From Erythrobacter sp. YT30 (lineage in GTDB: Bacteria; Pseudomonadota; Alphaproteobacteria; Sphingomonadales; Sphingomonadaceae), in contig NZ_LMAF01000001.1 in NCBI RefSeq assembly GCF_001542875.1, positions 186,001 to 250,000 on the forward strand: 64,000 nucleotides of DNA, read 5' to 3'. Positions within the stretch are counted from its first letter, which is position 1, and every line of letters begins with the position of its first letter. Under the pieces are notes generated by a model that saw only the letters and a list, made by a program, of their open reading frames with translations, made no database searches and was not told the origin of the DNA. This document shows, piece by piece, positions 26,686 through 35,928 of the stretch. Made by a program: the position numbers and the translations under genes.

Positions 26686-27797
26686 GCGAGTTGCTCGTCC
26701 ATAAAGGCAGCTACTTCATCAAGCGCAACATCGCGCGCTAGATAGGCCTCTCCGATGCCTTTCATCAGTAGAAAGGGAAGGGTGCCGGTCTCCATCTTCT
26801 TGTCATGCCGCATGTGATCGACAAGGCGCTCGCCGTCGCACGAAAGTCCAAGCTGTGCGATCTCGCTGCGCATACCCGCCGCATCAATTGCTTTGGCCGT
26901 CCTCGCCGCATCTGCCTCGGACAATTCACCTCGACGCGCGGAATATCTCGCGGCCAACACCATGCCGAGCGCGACGGCTTCTCCGTGCAACAAGTCGGCT
27001 GAAAACCCTGTTTCAGCTTCGAGAGCATGGCCGAAAGTGTGCCCTAGATTGAGCAAAGCACGCACGCCTGATGTCTCGCGTTCGTCTTCTGCCACAATGC
27101 GCGCCTTCGCCTTGATACTGGTTGCGATGGCATGGCGCAGAGGCCCAGTTTCGCGCGCGAGAACGTGGGGGCCGTTTTCCTCGAGCCAATTGAAGAACTC
27201 GGCATCTCCCAGCAGACCATACTTCAAAACTTCTGCATAACCCGCCTGCATTTCGCGGGTCGGAAGGGTGTTCAGGACAAGCGGATCAATGAGGACAGCT
27301 GAGGGCTGATGAAACGCTCCGATGAGGTTCTTGCCCGCACCTGTGTTGATCGCCGTTTTACCTCCGACAGAAGAATCTACCTGGGCAAGCAGAGTGGTCG
27401 GGATCTGAACGAAGCCGCACCCGCGCTTGGTGATGGCGCAGGCAAATCCAGTGAGGTCGCCCACGACGCCGCCGCCAAGCGCGAAGACGTGGTCCGATCG
27501 GGTGACGCCTTGGGCGAGAAGCCAATCGGTGAGCTTTTCAAGAATGCCCCAGCTTTTCGCGCCTTCACCGGGCTCGACGATGAACCAGTCGGCGATAAGA
27601 CCATTTGTTTGGAGGCTGGCATCAATTGTCTCATGAAATAGACTATGTGTGGTGGTGTCGGCAACGAATGGCACTTTGCGGCCCTTGTACGACGCCAGAA
27701 ACTCGCGCGCATTGGCGCTGAAATCTTGCAGGACGCAGCCTTCCTCAATCGTCACATCATAGCCGCGCCCGGCCAATTCCACGCGGATCACATCCAT
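26682..27797 (-). CDS. aroB: 3-dehydroquinate synthase
   Basis: Second step of the shikimate pathway, NAD- and metal-dependent, cytoplasmic. The 371 residues include the nucleotide loop ALGGGVVGDLTGFACA, PTTLLAQVDSSVGGKTAIN, the metal-binding GHTFGHALE and LHGEAVALGM. The start ATG at 27797 lies inside the aroK end, overlapping it by 10 bases. The aroK-aroB order is common in Proteobacteria. Confidence 0.97.
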   Translation of the reverse strand: MDVIRVELAGRGYDVTIEEGCVLQDFSANAREFLASYKGRKVPFVADTTTHSLFHETIDASLQTNGLIADWFIVEPGEGAKSWGILEKLTDWLLAQGVTRSDHVFALGGGVVGDLTGFACAITKRGCGFVQIPTTLLAQVDSSVGGKTAINTGAGKNLIGAFHQPSAVLIDPLVLNTLPTREMQAGYAEVLKYGLLGDAEFFNWLEENGPHVLARETGPLRHAIATSIKAKARIVAEDERETSGVRALLNLGHTFGHALEAETGFSADLLHGEAVALGMVLAARYSARRGELSEADAARTAKAIDAAGMRSEIAQLGLSCDGERLVDHMRHDKKMETGTLPFLLMKGIGEAYLARDVALDEVAAFMDEQLA

Positions 27798-28354
27798 TCG
27801 TCAATCGCCTCAATAATTGCGTGCGCGGTGTCGGCATGCAGCCCGTTCTTGCTTACAACACGAACTTGGGCCTGCTTGTAAAACGGCTCGCGCGCTTCAA
27901 ACAGATTGGTGAGTATTTCGCGCGGATCGCCGTTCTTCAGCAAAGGCCGTGTGTCCCTCCTTGACGTCCGTTCGACAAGGATTTCAATGTCGCAATCGAT
28001 CCAGACGGCAATCGCCTTTTCAAGGATCAGTGCGCGCGTTTCCGTATCGACAAATGCACCGCCGCCTGTCGCGATCACGCCGCTGCCTTCTTCGATAAGA
28101 CGTGCGATCACTCTGCGCTCACCGTCGCGAAAGTAGTCTTCGCCGAACTCCTCGAATATCTCAGGGATGGAGCGTTGGGCCGCTTCCTCGATTGCATCAT
28201 CAGCATCGACAAACTCGCGGTTGAGTATGTTTGCCAAACGCCTGCCGACGGTTGATTTGCCGACACCCATAAGGCCGACCAGCACAATCGGCCGGTCTAT
28301 GCGACCAGCGATCCGCGCGATTTCGCCATCGTCTAAAGTTACCTCGTGGGTCAT
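27788..28354 (-). CDS. aroK: Shikimate kinase
   Basis: Phosphorylates shikimate at the 3-hydroxyl. The 188 residues carry a Walker A loop GLMGVGKST at about 27-35, the substrate Asp-Arg region VDADDAIEEAA, GGGAFVDTETR and a lid segment with RDTRPLL. The ATG at 28354 gives MTHEVTLDDG; upstream in-frame sequence to 28399 has no good ribosome site. First gene of aroK-aroB-cyclase on the minus strand and divergent from the small membrane protein gene at 28423, 68 bases away. Confidence 0.95.
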   Translation of the reverse strand: MTHEVTLDDGEIARIAGRIDRPIVLVGLMGVGKSTVGRRLANILNREFVDADDAIEEAAQRSIPEIFEEFGEDYFRDGERRVIARLIEEGSGVIATGGGAFVDTETRALILEKAIAVWIDCDIEILVERTSRRDTRPLLKNGDPREILTNLFEAREPFYKQAQVRVVSKNGLHADTAHAIIEAIDEWM

Positions 28355-28422
28355 TGCGACAGGGCCTATAGATGGGTTAGAGCGCAAGCAACATTTCAAA
28401 CGACTATGGTTTCCGGACGAAA

Positions 28423-28620
28423 TTGAAACACGATCGTATCATTCCGCTGCCGATCTCTGAACAATCCGGCAAGTCCGGGCTGCGTCGGCGCATTCCGTTT
28501 TATGTCGCGCTGCTGATTGTAGGCGTTCTGATCGCGGCGTATATCGATGGCGGTGAGGAGCCATTGCACCCGATTATTCAGGAAGTATCCGTGCCGCAGA
28601 CGGGTGTGGATGCGACATGA
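28423..28620 (+). CDS. Small single-helix membrane protein of unknown function
   Basis: 65 residues: about 24 polar, basic N-terminal residues, one membrane helix at about 26-42 (FYVALLIVGVLIAAYI) and a short outside tail. The start is probably TTG at 28423 with CCGGACG just upstream. Its stop overlaps the next start as ATGA (28617-28620), which supports translation. No family recognised. It may assist the large exported protein that follows. Confidence 0.6.
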   Translation: MKHDRIIPLPISEQSGKSGLRRRIPFYVALLIVGVLIAAYIDGGEEPLHPIIQEVSVPQTGVDAT

Positions 28621-30533
28621 CCACTGATCGGGGATCAAAGCGTGTGTGGCTGGCTTCGATTGCTGGCTTTGCGGTAATTGGTGCGCTTGGTGGCGCCACG
28701 CTGACCGGTAATGCAACCGCACAGCAAGCACCGGAATCGATTTTGCCGCCGGGTTTTGATGACCCAACTCCTACACCAACTCCAGCCCCTAGGCCGACTG
28801 CTGCGCCGACCAGCGCGCCGCCTTCGGTTGGCACGACCCCGGCGAGCCCCGGTGCGTCTCCATCGGTATCCGTGCCCGGACCGGCGAGCGGGGATGCTCC
28901 TGAAATACCCTCGATTTCGCAGGACCAGTTGAGCCGGGTTCCGTCGCTCGAAGAGCTGGAGAATCTTTCAACCGATGAATTGGATGATCTCTTGGGTCTG
29001 ACGCCCAAGTTCGACATTCCGCTTGCTGCCCGCCGCACACTGTCACAAGTTGGGGTCATCGCCCCGCAAGAAGGCGGCATGCCAACCGAATCCCTCGCTA
29101 ACCAACCGGCGAGCTTGGTGCGTGCAGCCCTGGCTGGGACGAAAGGCCCGCTGGTTTCGCGATGGGGGCACATCTTGGTTCGCCGCGCTCTTGCGAGCCG
29201 GTTGAAAGCCCCTGAGGGGATGGAAGCCATCGAATTTGCCACCCTTAGGGCGCGCGTGCTGAATGAGATGGGCGAATTTGCCGCCGCCCGTGCGCTGGTG
29301 CAGGACATCGATACTGGCAACTGGGACGGTGACCTCACTAGCGAAGCGCTTCGATCATATATCGCGACATCCGATTTGGTGGGCGCATGTCCAGGCGTGC
29401 GTGGGCAGCCATCAAAGGCTTCGGAAGACACTCAATGGCTGATGCTTGAAGCGATTTGCCAAGCCTATGGCGGCGAAACCGCGCGGGCGAATGCCAATCT
29501 TGATAATGCGCTGACAGAAGACGTCGCGCCCGAAGTCGATCTGATCCTAGCACTTCGATATGCGGGAGCTGCCGGAAGGGGACGCCGCGCTGCCGAGATT
29601 GATTGGGAGCCTGTCGAAACTCTGACGCCGTGGCGTTTTGCTCTCGCGAATGCGGTGGGCGAAGAAATGCCCGAAGGCTTGGTTGAAGACGCGCTCGCGG
29701 GCGACAACGGCAGATATTACGCCAATGCTGCGGCCAACAGCCCGATGGTGCCGGTTGTGCGAAGGGTCCAGTTTACCGACCGAGCGGCAGAGCAGGGCGT
29801 CTTGTCATCACGCGCGATGGTTGATCTTTTCAGTTCGGTTTACACGCAGTCGTCGGCAACAGGCGATGCTGCTCAGCGCGCTGATCTTTTGCGGCAAGCC
29901 TATATCGGCGGTAATCAAGCGGCCCGGCTTGGCGCCATGCGCGCATTGTGGGGCGAGGGCGATGGGTATGATTATGCCGGCGCCGTGATGACAGCCTATG
30001 CTGCGGCGCGAATTGCACCATCGAGCTCCATTTCCGATCAAGCCGATCGGCTGATAGCCTCGATGCTTACGGCCGGGTTGGACCGCGATGCTGCGACCTG
30101 GAGCAATGTAGTTACCGAGGGAACCTCCGCCTGGGCGCAACTCGCGCTAGCTCGCGCTGATGCGGGCCGCGCGGGCGCTGAAGCAATCGAGGCTTTTGCC
30201 GACAATGATTACAGCGAAGGATCGCGCAAGTCGAAGTTTCTGATCGCAGGCCTTGCGGGTCTGGGGCGCATCGGATCGCAAGACTTGCAGAATTTTTCGA
30301 ATGATTTCGACGTGGACTTCAACCGTACAAGCAAGTGGACGCGCATGATTTCGCGTGCTGCCGATGTGAATAATCCCGCCTTGGTGTCGCTTTTGGCAGG
30401 GCTGGGCATGCAAGGTTCGGACTGGAGCCAGATGACGCCGCTGCACCTCTACCACGTTGTCCGCGCGCTCGATCGTTCTGGGCTGAACGCAGAAGCGCGC
30501 ATGATCGCTGCCGAAGCGGTCGCACGTGGATAG
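28617..30533 (+). CDS. Large exported helical-repeat-like protein of unknown function
   Basis: 638 residues. The N-terminus has a hydrophobic segment at about 11-30 with a possible signal cleavage near ATAQQ, then a Pro/Thr/Ala/Ser-rich linker at about 45-95 (PTPTPTPAPRPTAAPTSAPPS type). From about residue 100 the protein is alanine-rich and helical, with spaced segments such as VLNEMGEFAAARALVQDID that look like TPR/Sel1-type alpha-solenoid repeats without matching a named consensus. It is likely periplasmic and anchored or tethered by the linker. No catalytic motif is seen. Coupled to the small membrane protein before it and followed after 24 bases by xerD. Confidence 0.8.
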   Translation: MTTDRGSKRVWLASIAGFAVIGALGGATLTGNATAQQAPESILPPGFDDPTPTPTPAPRPTAAPTSAPPSVGTTPASPGASPSVSVPGPASGDAPEIPSISQDQLSRVPSLEELENLSTDELDDLLGLTPKFDIPLAARRTLSQVGVIAPQEGGMPTESLANQPASLVRAALAGTKGPLVSRWGHILVRRALASRLKAPEGMEAIEFATLRARVLNEMGEFAAARALVQDIDTGNWDGDLTSEALRSYIATSDLVGACPGVRGQPSKASEDTQWLMLEAICQAYGGETARANANLDNALTEDVAPEVDLILALRYAGAAGRGRRAAEIDWEPVETLTPWRFALANAVGEEMPEGLVEDALAGDNGRYYANAAANSPMVPVVRRVQFTDRAAEQGVLSSRAMVDLFSSVYTQSSATGDAAQRADLLRQAYIGGNQAARLGAMRALWGEGDGYDYAGAVMTAYAAARIAPSSSISDQADRLIASMLTAGLDRDAATWSNVVTEGTSAWAQLALARADAGRAGAEAIEAFADNDYSEGSRKSKFLIAGLAGLGRIGSQDLQNFSNDFDVDFNRTSKWTRMISRAADVNNPALVSLLAGLGMQGSDWSQMTPLHLYHVVRALDRSGLNAEARMIAAEAVARG

Positions 30534-30557
30534 TCTCTAGGTAGGTCCGCGCGCGCC

Positions 30558-31448
30558 GTGTCGCCTGCTGCATCGGCCTTTCTCGATATGCTTGCCGCGG
30601 AAAGAGGGGCCGCTGCGAACACGCTGGCGGCATATCGGCGCGATCTGGAAGGCGCGGAAGAAGCGATTGGCGATCTCGCCGCGGCGTCGCGGGCAAACAT
30701 CGCAAAGCTTGCAGGAATTTGGTCCGACCTTGCGCCGTCAAGCGTCGCTCGCAAAGCGTCAGCGCTGCGCCAGTTTTTCGGATTTGCTGTGGACGAAGGC
30801 TGGCGGGATGATGATCCCTCCGGTGCCTTGCCCCAGCCACAGGCGCGGCGTCCTTTGCCCAAAATTCTTTCGCATAATCATGTGGATGCCTTGTTTGAGC
30901 GGGCCGAGGAAGAAGCGGCATCAGGTAAGCCCACAGCCATAAGGCAACTTGCTCTTATTGAATTGCTCTATGGATCCGGCCTTAGAGCAAGTGAACTCGT
31001 CTCTTTGCCACTTTCTGCGGTTCCGCGCGATGCGCCCCTGCTGACGGTAATGGGTAAGGGCGGCCAGGCACGCATGGTGCCGGTTAGCGAGCGCGCTCGC
31101 GAAGCGCTTGATCAATGGCTCAGCGTCCGACCATCCGAGCCCGCTTCTGGCTTCTTGTTTCCATCGCGCGGGAAAGCTGGGCATCTCACTCGTGTTCGGC
31201 TCTTCCAGATGCTCAAAGACCTGGCTGCGCGCGCTGGGATCGATCCCGCCGGTGTTAGCCCGCATGTTCTTCGCCATGCTTTTGCGACCCATTTGTTGGA
31301 AGGCGGGGCGGATTTGCGCGTTTTACAAACGCTGCTTGGGCATGCCGACATCGCCACAACCCAGATATACACTCACGTCGATGCTGCGCGTCTGGTCGCA
31401 TTGGTGAATGAGCGGCATCCGCTTGCAAGGCGCGGCGCATCCGATTAG
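30558..31448 (+). CDS. xerD: Site-specific tyrosine recombinase XerD
   Basis: Acts at dif with XerC to resolve chromosome dimers. The 296 residues have the SAM-like N-terminal DNA-binding domain ([15 protein letters not shown]) and the catalytic set: R143 in GSGLRASEL, Lys in [31 protein letters not shown] and nucleophile Y271 in [10 protein letters not shown]. The GTG at 30558 gives a family-like N-terminus. XerD rather than XerC is chosen because of placement beside accA and overall pattern; this is a moderate distinction. No phage or integron genes surround it, so it is the housekeeping type. Confidence 0.92.
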   Translation: MSPAASAFLDMLAAERGAAANTLAAYRRDLEGAEEAIGDLAAASRANIAKLAGIWSDLAPSSVARKASALRQFFGFAVDEGWRDDDPSGALPQPQARRPLPKILSHNHVDALFERAEEEAASGKPTAIRQLALIELLYGSGLRASELVSLPLSAVPRDAPLLTVMGKGGQARMVPVSERAREALDQWLSVRPSEPASGFLFPSRGKAGHLTRVRLFQMLKDLAARAGIDPAGVSPHVLRHAFATHLLEGGADLRVLQTLLGHADIATTQIYTHVDAARLVALVNERHPLARRGASD

Positions 31449-31458
31449 CGAGCCATCC

Positions 31459-32403
31459 ATGATTACATATCTCGATTTCGAGAAGCCCGTCGAAAGCCTC
31501 GAACAACGCATTGCTGAACTGCGCGATGTCGACGCTAAGGAAGGCGTGGACGTTGCCGCAGAAATAGCGCGGCTCGAAAACAAAAGCGCGGAATTGCTGT
31601 CCAGCACTTATGCATCGTTGACGCCTTGGCAAAAAACGCAAGTTGCCCGGCACCCCCAGCGCCCGCATTTTCGTGACTACGTGAAGCACATCTTTACCGA
31701 TTTCATGCCGCTTGGCGGTGATCGGCTGTTCGGCGATGATCTCGCGATCATGGGCGGGTTTGCGAAGCTGAATGACCGGCGCGTTATGTTGATCGGCCAT
31801 GAGAAAGGCCACGACACGCAAAGCCGCATTGCGCACAATTTTGGCATGGGAAAACCGGAAGGGTATCGCAAAGCCATTCGATTGATGGAGCTTGCCGGGC
31901 GGTTTGGCCTCCCAGTAGTCACGCTGGTTGATACCTCAGGCGCCTTTCCTGGGATCGAGGCGGAAGAGCGCGGCCAGGCCGAAGCGATTGCTCGTTCCAC
32001 CGAAGCCTGTCTCGCTTTGCCCGTTCCGATGGTCGCGGTGATTGTGGGCGAGGGCGGTTCGGGCGGCGCTGTGGCACTCGCCAGTGCGGAACGCGTTCTG
32101 ATGTTTGAACATGCAGTCTACTCAGTGATTTCGCCCGAAGGCTGCGCGTCAATCCTATGGCGCACTGCCGAAAAGGCCGCCGATGCAGCGCAGGCAATGA
32201 AAGTGACCGCGCAGCATCTCAAACGCTTGAACGTGATTGATCGGATCGTGAAAGAGCCCGCTGGCGGCGCACACCGCGATGTTGCTGGTGCAGCTAGCAA
32301 TCTTGGGAAAGCGCTCACTGAAGAACTCAACACGCTTGCCGAAATGCCGAGTAACAAGCTTATCCGGATGCGTGAGGAACGATTTCTCCAGCTAGGTGGT
32401 TAG
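31459..32403 (+). CDS. accA: Acetyl-CoA carboxylase carboxyltransferase subunit alpha
   Basis: With AccD, carboxylates acetyl-CoA for fatty acid synthesis. The 314 residues include [76 protein letters not shown] and [12 protein letters not shown] seen as [14 protein letters not shown]. The ATG at 31459 begins the family N-terminus; the preceding in-frame sequence overlaps xerD. Gap to xerD is 10 bases. Confidence 0.97.
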   Translation: MITYLDFEKPVESLEQRIAELRDVDAKEGVDVAAEIARLENKSAELLSSTYASLTPWQKTQVARHPQRPHFRDYVKHIFTDFMPLGGDRLFGDDLAIMGGFAKLNDRRVMLIGHEKGHDTQSRIAHNFGMGKPEGYRKAIRLMELAGRFGLPVVTLVDTSGAFPGIEAEERGQAEAIARSTEACLALPVPMVAVIVGEGGSGGAVALASAERVLMFEHAVYSVISPEGCASILWRTAEKAADAAQAMKVTAQHLKRLNVIDRIVKEPAGGAHRDVAGAASNLGKALTEELNTLAEMPSNKLIRMREERFLQLGG

Positions 32404-32548
32404 CCTGCCAGAAGCAGCATTACCGGCGGTATTGCGCCCCGCACCGAAGGTTAACTCACTTTACCGAGCTTGCCCTTGGGCCTTGGATGCCGATAGGCTT
32501 TAAAGGTGGGAAGCAGGCAAAAGCGATTGCCGGAGCAGGAGAGATTGT

Positions 32549-34039
32549 ATGGCCAAGGTCCAGTTTTCAAAGAAATCGGCAGCGCGTTTTTCCGGTGCTG
32601 CTCTGGCAGTGCTCGCCTTTTCCGGATGCATGGGCGGCGGTTCAATTCCCTCGGCATCTACCCCGATCACCCAGTCCGAAGCGAAGCAAGGCGCGGAATA
32701 TCACCCGCAATTGCTCAACGAATTTGGCGGTGCGATGACCGGGCCGCAGGCGGCCTATGTTGAGCAGGTGGGCAAGAATATTGCAGTCCAATCAGGGCTT
32801 GGCAATGCGCGCGAAAGCTTCACGGTCAGCCTTCTCAATTCTCCGGTGAACAACGCCTTTGCTGTACCGGGCGGCTACATCTACACCACACGGCAATTGG
32901 TCGGCCTTATGAACAATGAGGCGGAACTTGCTGCTGTTCTCGGTCACGAAGTTGGCCATGTTGCTGCCCGCCATTCGCAGCGCCGCCAGCAAAGGGCGCA
33001 GCGCAATTCCATTCTCGGCGTTCTGGGTGCGATTGGTTCGTCCATCCTGCTTGGTGATACGGGATTGGCTGACACCGTGTCGCGCGGATTTCTGCAAGGA
33101 TCACAGCTTTTGACATTGCGCTTTTCGCGCAGTCAGGAGTTGGAGGCTGATGATCTGGGCATCCAGTATCTGACAAAGGCGGGCTATGATCCGCGGGCAA
33201 TGGGCACGGTACTAGCCAGCCTTGCAGCGCAGAATTCACTGGATGCCCAGCTCCAGGGGCGCGGGAATGCGACTGTGCCCGAATGGGCATCAACCCACCC
33301 TGATCCAGCAAGCCGGGTTCGCGGGGCGCTGGGCAAGGCGCAGGGCCTGCCGGGGACCGTAAGCAATCGCGACACTTTCCTAACCCGGATCGATGGGATG
33401 CTTTACGGCGACGATCCCGAGCAAGGGATTATCGAGGGCAATCAATTCATCCACCCAGTTCTTCGCTTAAGCTTCACCGCGCCGCAGGGTTTTTACATGG
33501 TGAATGGGACGCGGGCGGTGAGCATCAATGGCCAGAGCGGCAAGGCGCAGCTCACTTTGGCCCCCTATGCTGGTGATCTGGACAGCTATATTCGCCAGCA
33601 ATTCAGCGCTTTAAGCGGCGAAAACGCGAATCTTTCGCCAGCCAGCATCGAACGCACGCGCGTTAATGGTTTGAATGCAGCCTTCGGCACGGCGCGGGTC
33701 AACAATGGGCAGAACCAGGTTGATCTGGTGGTGTTCGCCTACGAATTTTCGAACGACCGCGCGTATCATTTTGCAGCGATTACGCCTGCTGGAAGGGCTG
33801 GGACGTTCAATCCGATGTTCCAATCCATGCGCCGAATCACTCAGGCAGAGGCCAATTCGGTCGTGGCGAGAGAAATTGACGTGGTTACCGTCCAGCGCGG
33901 CGACACCGTGAGCGGACTTGCCCGGCGTATGGCGTTCACGGACGGTCAGATTGAAAGGTTTCGTGTGCTGAATGCGCTCGGGCCGAATGACACGCTGGTT
34001 GCAGGCCAGAAAGTAAAGCTGGTGGTGCGCGCGCGCTGA
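32549..34039 (+). CDS. M48-family metallopeptidase lipoprotein with C-terminal LysM-like domain
   Basis: 496 residues. N-terminal lipobox LAFSGC predicts a lipid-anchored mature protein from C27. The zinc site is HEVGH at 133-137 with the third ligand E199 in ELEADDLG. The following region (about 290-430) has no known name. The end, VTVQRGDTVSGLARRM...VLNALGPNDTLVAGQKVKLV, is a LysM-type peptidoglycan-binding domain. Similar BepA/YfgC-type proteins assist outer-membrane protein assembly, but those carry TPR domains, so this is a different architecture and a cell-wall-attached protease is likely (inference). A strong terminator follows. Confidence 0.92.
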   Translation: MAKVQFSKKSAARFSGAALAVLAFSGCMGGGSIPSASTPITQSEAKQGAEYHPQLLNEFGGAMTGPQAAYVEQVGKNIAVQSGLGNARESFTVSLLNSPVNNAFAVPGGYIYTTRQLVGLMNNEAELAAVLGHEVGHVAARHSQRRQQRAQRNSILGVLGAIGSSILLGDTGLADTVSRGFLQGSQLLTLRFSRSQELEADDLGIQYLTKAGYDPRAMGTVLASLAAQNSLDAQLQGRGNATVPEWASTHPDPASRVRGALGKAQGLPGTVSNRDTFLTRIDGMLYGDDPEQGIIEGNQFIHPVLRLSFTAPQGFYMVNGTRAVSINGQSGKAQLTLAPYAGDLDSYIRQQFSALSGENANLSPASIERTRVNGLNAAFGTARVNNGQNQVDLVVFAYEFSNDRAYHFAAITPAGRAGTFNPMFQSMRRITQAEANSVVAREIDVVTVQRGDTVSGLARRMAFTDGQIERFRVLNALGPNDTLVAGQKVKLVVRAR

Positions 34040-34091
34040 TCGCGGTTTGGTCGATCGGTTCGGCGATCACTTCAAGCAAACGGAAGACAAC

Positions 34092-34128
34092 AAAAAAGCG
34101 GCGGAGGTTTCCCTCCGCCGCTCTTTTT
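34092..34128. terminator. Bidirectional intrinsic terminator
   Basis: An 11-bp perfect stem (AGCGGCGGAGG with CCTCCGCCGCT, 34097-34107 and 34112-34122), 4-base loop, flanked by six A on one side and CTTTTT on the other. It serves the M48 gene on the plus strand and the Flp pilin gene on the minus strand. Confidence 0.93.
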
Positions 34129-34156
34129 AACAAGCTCGTGAGAGCTTAAGGTTGGC

Positions 34157-34324
34157 TTACGAGCCTTCCATTTCGTCAGACACTTGGTTGAAAGTGTTGC
34201 CGAGGGTGTCACCGAGGCTGCTCATTGCAGTGATAGCAGCAACAGCGATAAGTGCAGCGATCAGACCGTATTCGATAGCGGTTGCGCCCTGCTCGTCACG
34301 AAGCATTTTGTTGAAGAATTTCAT
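34157..34324 (-). CDS. Flp family type IVb pilin
   Basis: 55 residues. The prepilin site is DEQG-ATAIEYGL, with cleavage expected after Gly and the conserved Glu5 and Tyr6, followed by one hydrophobic helix (AALIAVAAITAMSS) that makes the pilus core. The mature pilin would be about 42 residues. AGGAGA sits 7 bases before the ATG at 34324. No tad assembly genes are in this window, so secretion machinery must be elsewhere. A second pilin gene follows on the same strand upstream. Confidence 0.92.
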   Translation of the reverse strand: MKFFNKMLRDEQGATAIEYGLIAALIAVAAITAMSSLGDTLGNTFNQVSDEMEGS

Positions 34325-34446
34325 TTGTAGTCTCCTGGTATTGGTCTTCTTTACCCGTGCCTGCTTTTTCGAAGTAATCCAGCAGACGATGGATGGTTTA
34401 AATGGAAGCTCTTGAAAAATTCCTAATTCGCAAGCTTTCAAAACAA

Positions 34447-34632
34447 TTAATTTGACGCGGCTTCCTCATACGCAGTGGAAACGTTGTTCCACATTCCGTT
34501 GTTGGAATCGGCGACATTCGTAAAAGCACCAATCATGGCCAGCACGATCAAGCTTACGATCAGCCCGTACTCCACGGCTGTCGCCCCGGAATTGTCGGCT
34601 CCAATGGTTTTTAGGAAAGTCGTCAATTTCAT
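34447..34632 (-). CDS. Flp family type IVb pilin, second copy
   Basis: 61 residues with prepilin site NSG-ATAVEYGL, Glu5-Tyr6 conserved, and the hydrophobic helix IVSLIVLAMIGAFT. The tail (NNGMWNNVSTAYEEAASN) is unlike the first copy, so the two probably have different surface chemistry. The 122-base gap to the first copy may hold its own promoter. Gene order on the minus strand is this copy, then the one at 34157-34324. Confidence 0.9.
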   Translation of the reverse strand: MKLTTFLKTIGADNSGATAVEYGLIVSLIVLAMIGAFTNVADSNNGMWNNVSTAYEEAASN

Positions 34633-34744
34633 GGTTTCACCCGTTTGTACGTTCCTGACGCCTCTTGAAATCGTCGAAGCGGGTTAAGAAAAGATTGATG
34701 CGATGCATTCGTTTGGAAAAAATTCCGACATTGCGGGGGATGCC

Positions 34745-35149
34745 ATGCTTGTTGTTGCAGGTGCACTTTTGGGGGAGGACGGGCGATGGCTTATGCATCG
34801 AAGACCCTTTGATAAGCACCACGGCGGGCTATGGGAATTTCCCGGGGGAAAGGTTGAAGTCTCTGAAATCCCAGTAAAAGCCCTTATCCGAGAATTGCAT
34901 GAAGAGCTAGGAATTGAAATCGAAGCAGCGGATTGCGAGCCTTTCTGTTTCGCTGAAAATTCACCGGAGAATGGCAATCCGCACATTGTCATCCTGCTTT
35001 ACATTTTGCGCAGATGGTCGGGCTCACCGCAAGCATTGGAAGGCGGTGAATTGGGCTGGTTCACGCCAGCTGAAACGGATTCGCTGGCCAAACCACCGTT
35101 GGATGAAGTGCTGACTGCCCGCTTATTTGCACCTGGAGCAGAAGGATAG
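34745..35149 (+). CDS. mutT: 8-oxo-dGTP diphosphatase MutT (Nudix hydrolase)
   Basis: Removes oxidised dGTP to prevent mutations. About 134 residues from ATG 34745 (GGGGGA 4 bases upstream); an ATG at 34703 would add 14 residues. The Nudix box is complete: GGKVEVSEIP through RELHEELGI. HRRPFDKHHGGLWEFPGG before it is typical of MutT. The gene is divergent from the pilin genes. Confidence 0.92.
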   Translation: MLVVAGALLGEDGRWLMHRRPFDKHHGGLWEFPGGKVEVSEIPVKALIRELHEELGIEIEAADCEPFCFAENSPENGNPHIVILLYILRRWSGSPQALEGGELGWFTPAETDSLAKPPLDEVLTARLFAPGAEG

Positions 35150-35202
35150 ACAATGAGGGATTGCCAAGCCCGATAAGCTTTTCTATGTGCCGCTCCTCAA
35201 GC

Positions 35203-35279
35203 GCGCCAGTAGCTCAGCTGGATAGAGTACCTGACTACGAATCAGGCGGCCGGAGGTTCGAATCCTTCCTGGCGCGCCA
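35203..35279 (+). tRNA. tRNA-Arg (anticodon ACG)
   Basis: 77 bases with encoded CCA. Acceptor stem GCGCCAG pairs with CTGGCGC; D stem GCTC/GAGT; anticodon stem CCTGA/TCAGG around CTACGAA (anticodon ACG, read as ICG); T arm GGAGG-TTCGAAT-CCTTC. All four arms pair. Followed at once by a terminator. Confidence 0.97.
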
Positions 35280-35282
35280 AGA

Positions 35283-35313
35283 AAGCCCATCCCTTGCGGG
35301 GTGGGCTTTTTTG
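35283..35313 (+). terminator. Intrinsic terminator after tRNA-Arg
   Basis: AAGCCCATCCC pairs with GGGGTGGGCTT (35283-35293 and 35298-35308, one G-T), 4-base loop, then a T-run. Confidence 0.9.
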
Positions 35314-35415
35314 TTGCGTTAAGAAGTTTCGAACCCGCTTGAACGGGCGAATTTGGAACGATTGGCGTTCTCGCTCCTTGGTGGAAAAAGACCAACTCAA
35401 ATCATTGGAGCAACC

Positions 35416-35907
35416 ATGAACGCCGAGACGACAGTTCTTAAACGCATTGAAGAAGACCATAACCGCCAGCGCGATTTGCTGGACAAGATCGCTAGGACAG
35501 AAGGCGACAGCGAAGAGCGCCGCGAGCTGTTCACAAAGCTTACCAAGGAGCTGAAGAGCCACGCAGCGGCTGAGGAGCAATCGGTTTATTCAGAAATGCT
35601 GGCCGATCCCAAAGCAAACGATGAAACGCGTCACTCAGTTGCGGAGCACCAGGAAATTGACGAGATGCTCAACGATCTTGCAGCGATCGAGATGAGTTCG
35701 CCTGCCTGGCTGCAAAAGTTCAAAGAGTTCGACGACCGCTATCGTCACCACATCAATGAGGAAGAGGAAGACCACTTCCCACACTTCGAAGAGCGCATCG
35801 ATGAAGAGACTGATGCGGAAATGACTGAGATCTTCGAAGAGCGCAAAGAGGCCGAAATAGCCAAGGCTGAAGTCACTCCAGAAAAAGCCGAAGACGCAAA
35901 AGAGTAA
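35416..35907 (+). CDS. Hemerythrin HHE-domain protein
   Basis: 163 residues, highly acidic. The HHE metal-binding pattern is visible: H at EEDHNRQR, KSHAAAEEQSVYSEM with H and E, SVAEHQEIDEML, then RYRHHINEEEEDHFPHFEE. It should bind a di-iron centre in a four-helix bundle. Family members sense or carry oxygen or nitric oxide, or protect against oxidative stress; this one has no fused output domain. The ATG at 35416 has TTGGAG 5 bases upstream. The C-terminal 25 residues are a Lys/Glu/Ala tail. A terminator follows. Confidence 0.9.
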   Translation: MNAETTVLKRIEEDHNRQRDLLDKIARTEGDSEERRELFTKLTKELKSHAAAEEQSVYSEMLADPKANDETRHSVAEHQEIDEMLNDLAAIEMSSPAWLQKFKEFDDRYRHHINEEEEDHFPHFEERIDEETDAEMTEIFEERKEAEIAKAEVTPEKAEDAKE

Positions 35908-35928
35908 GTTTAATCAGCGAATTTGAAG

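Noticed and set aside
30558..31448. Tyrosine recombinase considered as a mobile-element integrase
   Set aside because: It is a XerD-type housekeeping protein beside accA with no phage, attachment site or cassette nearby.
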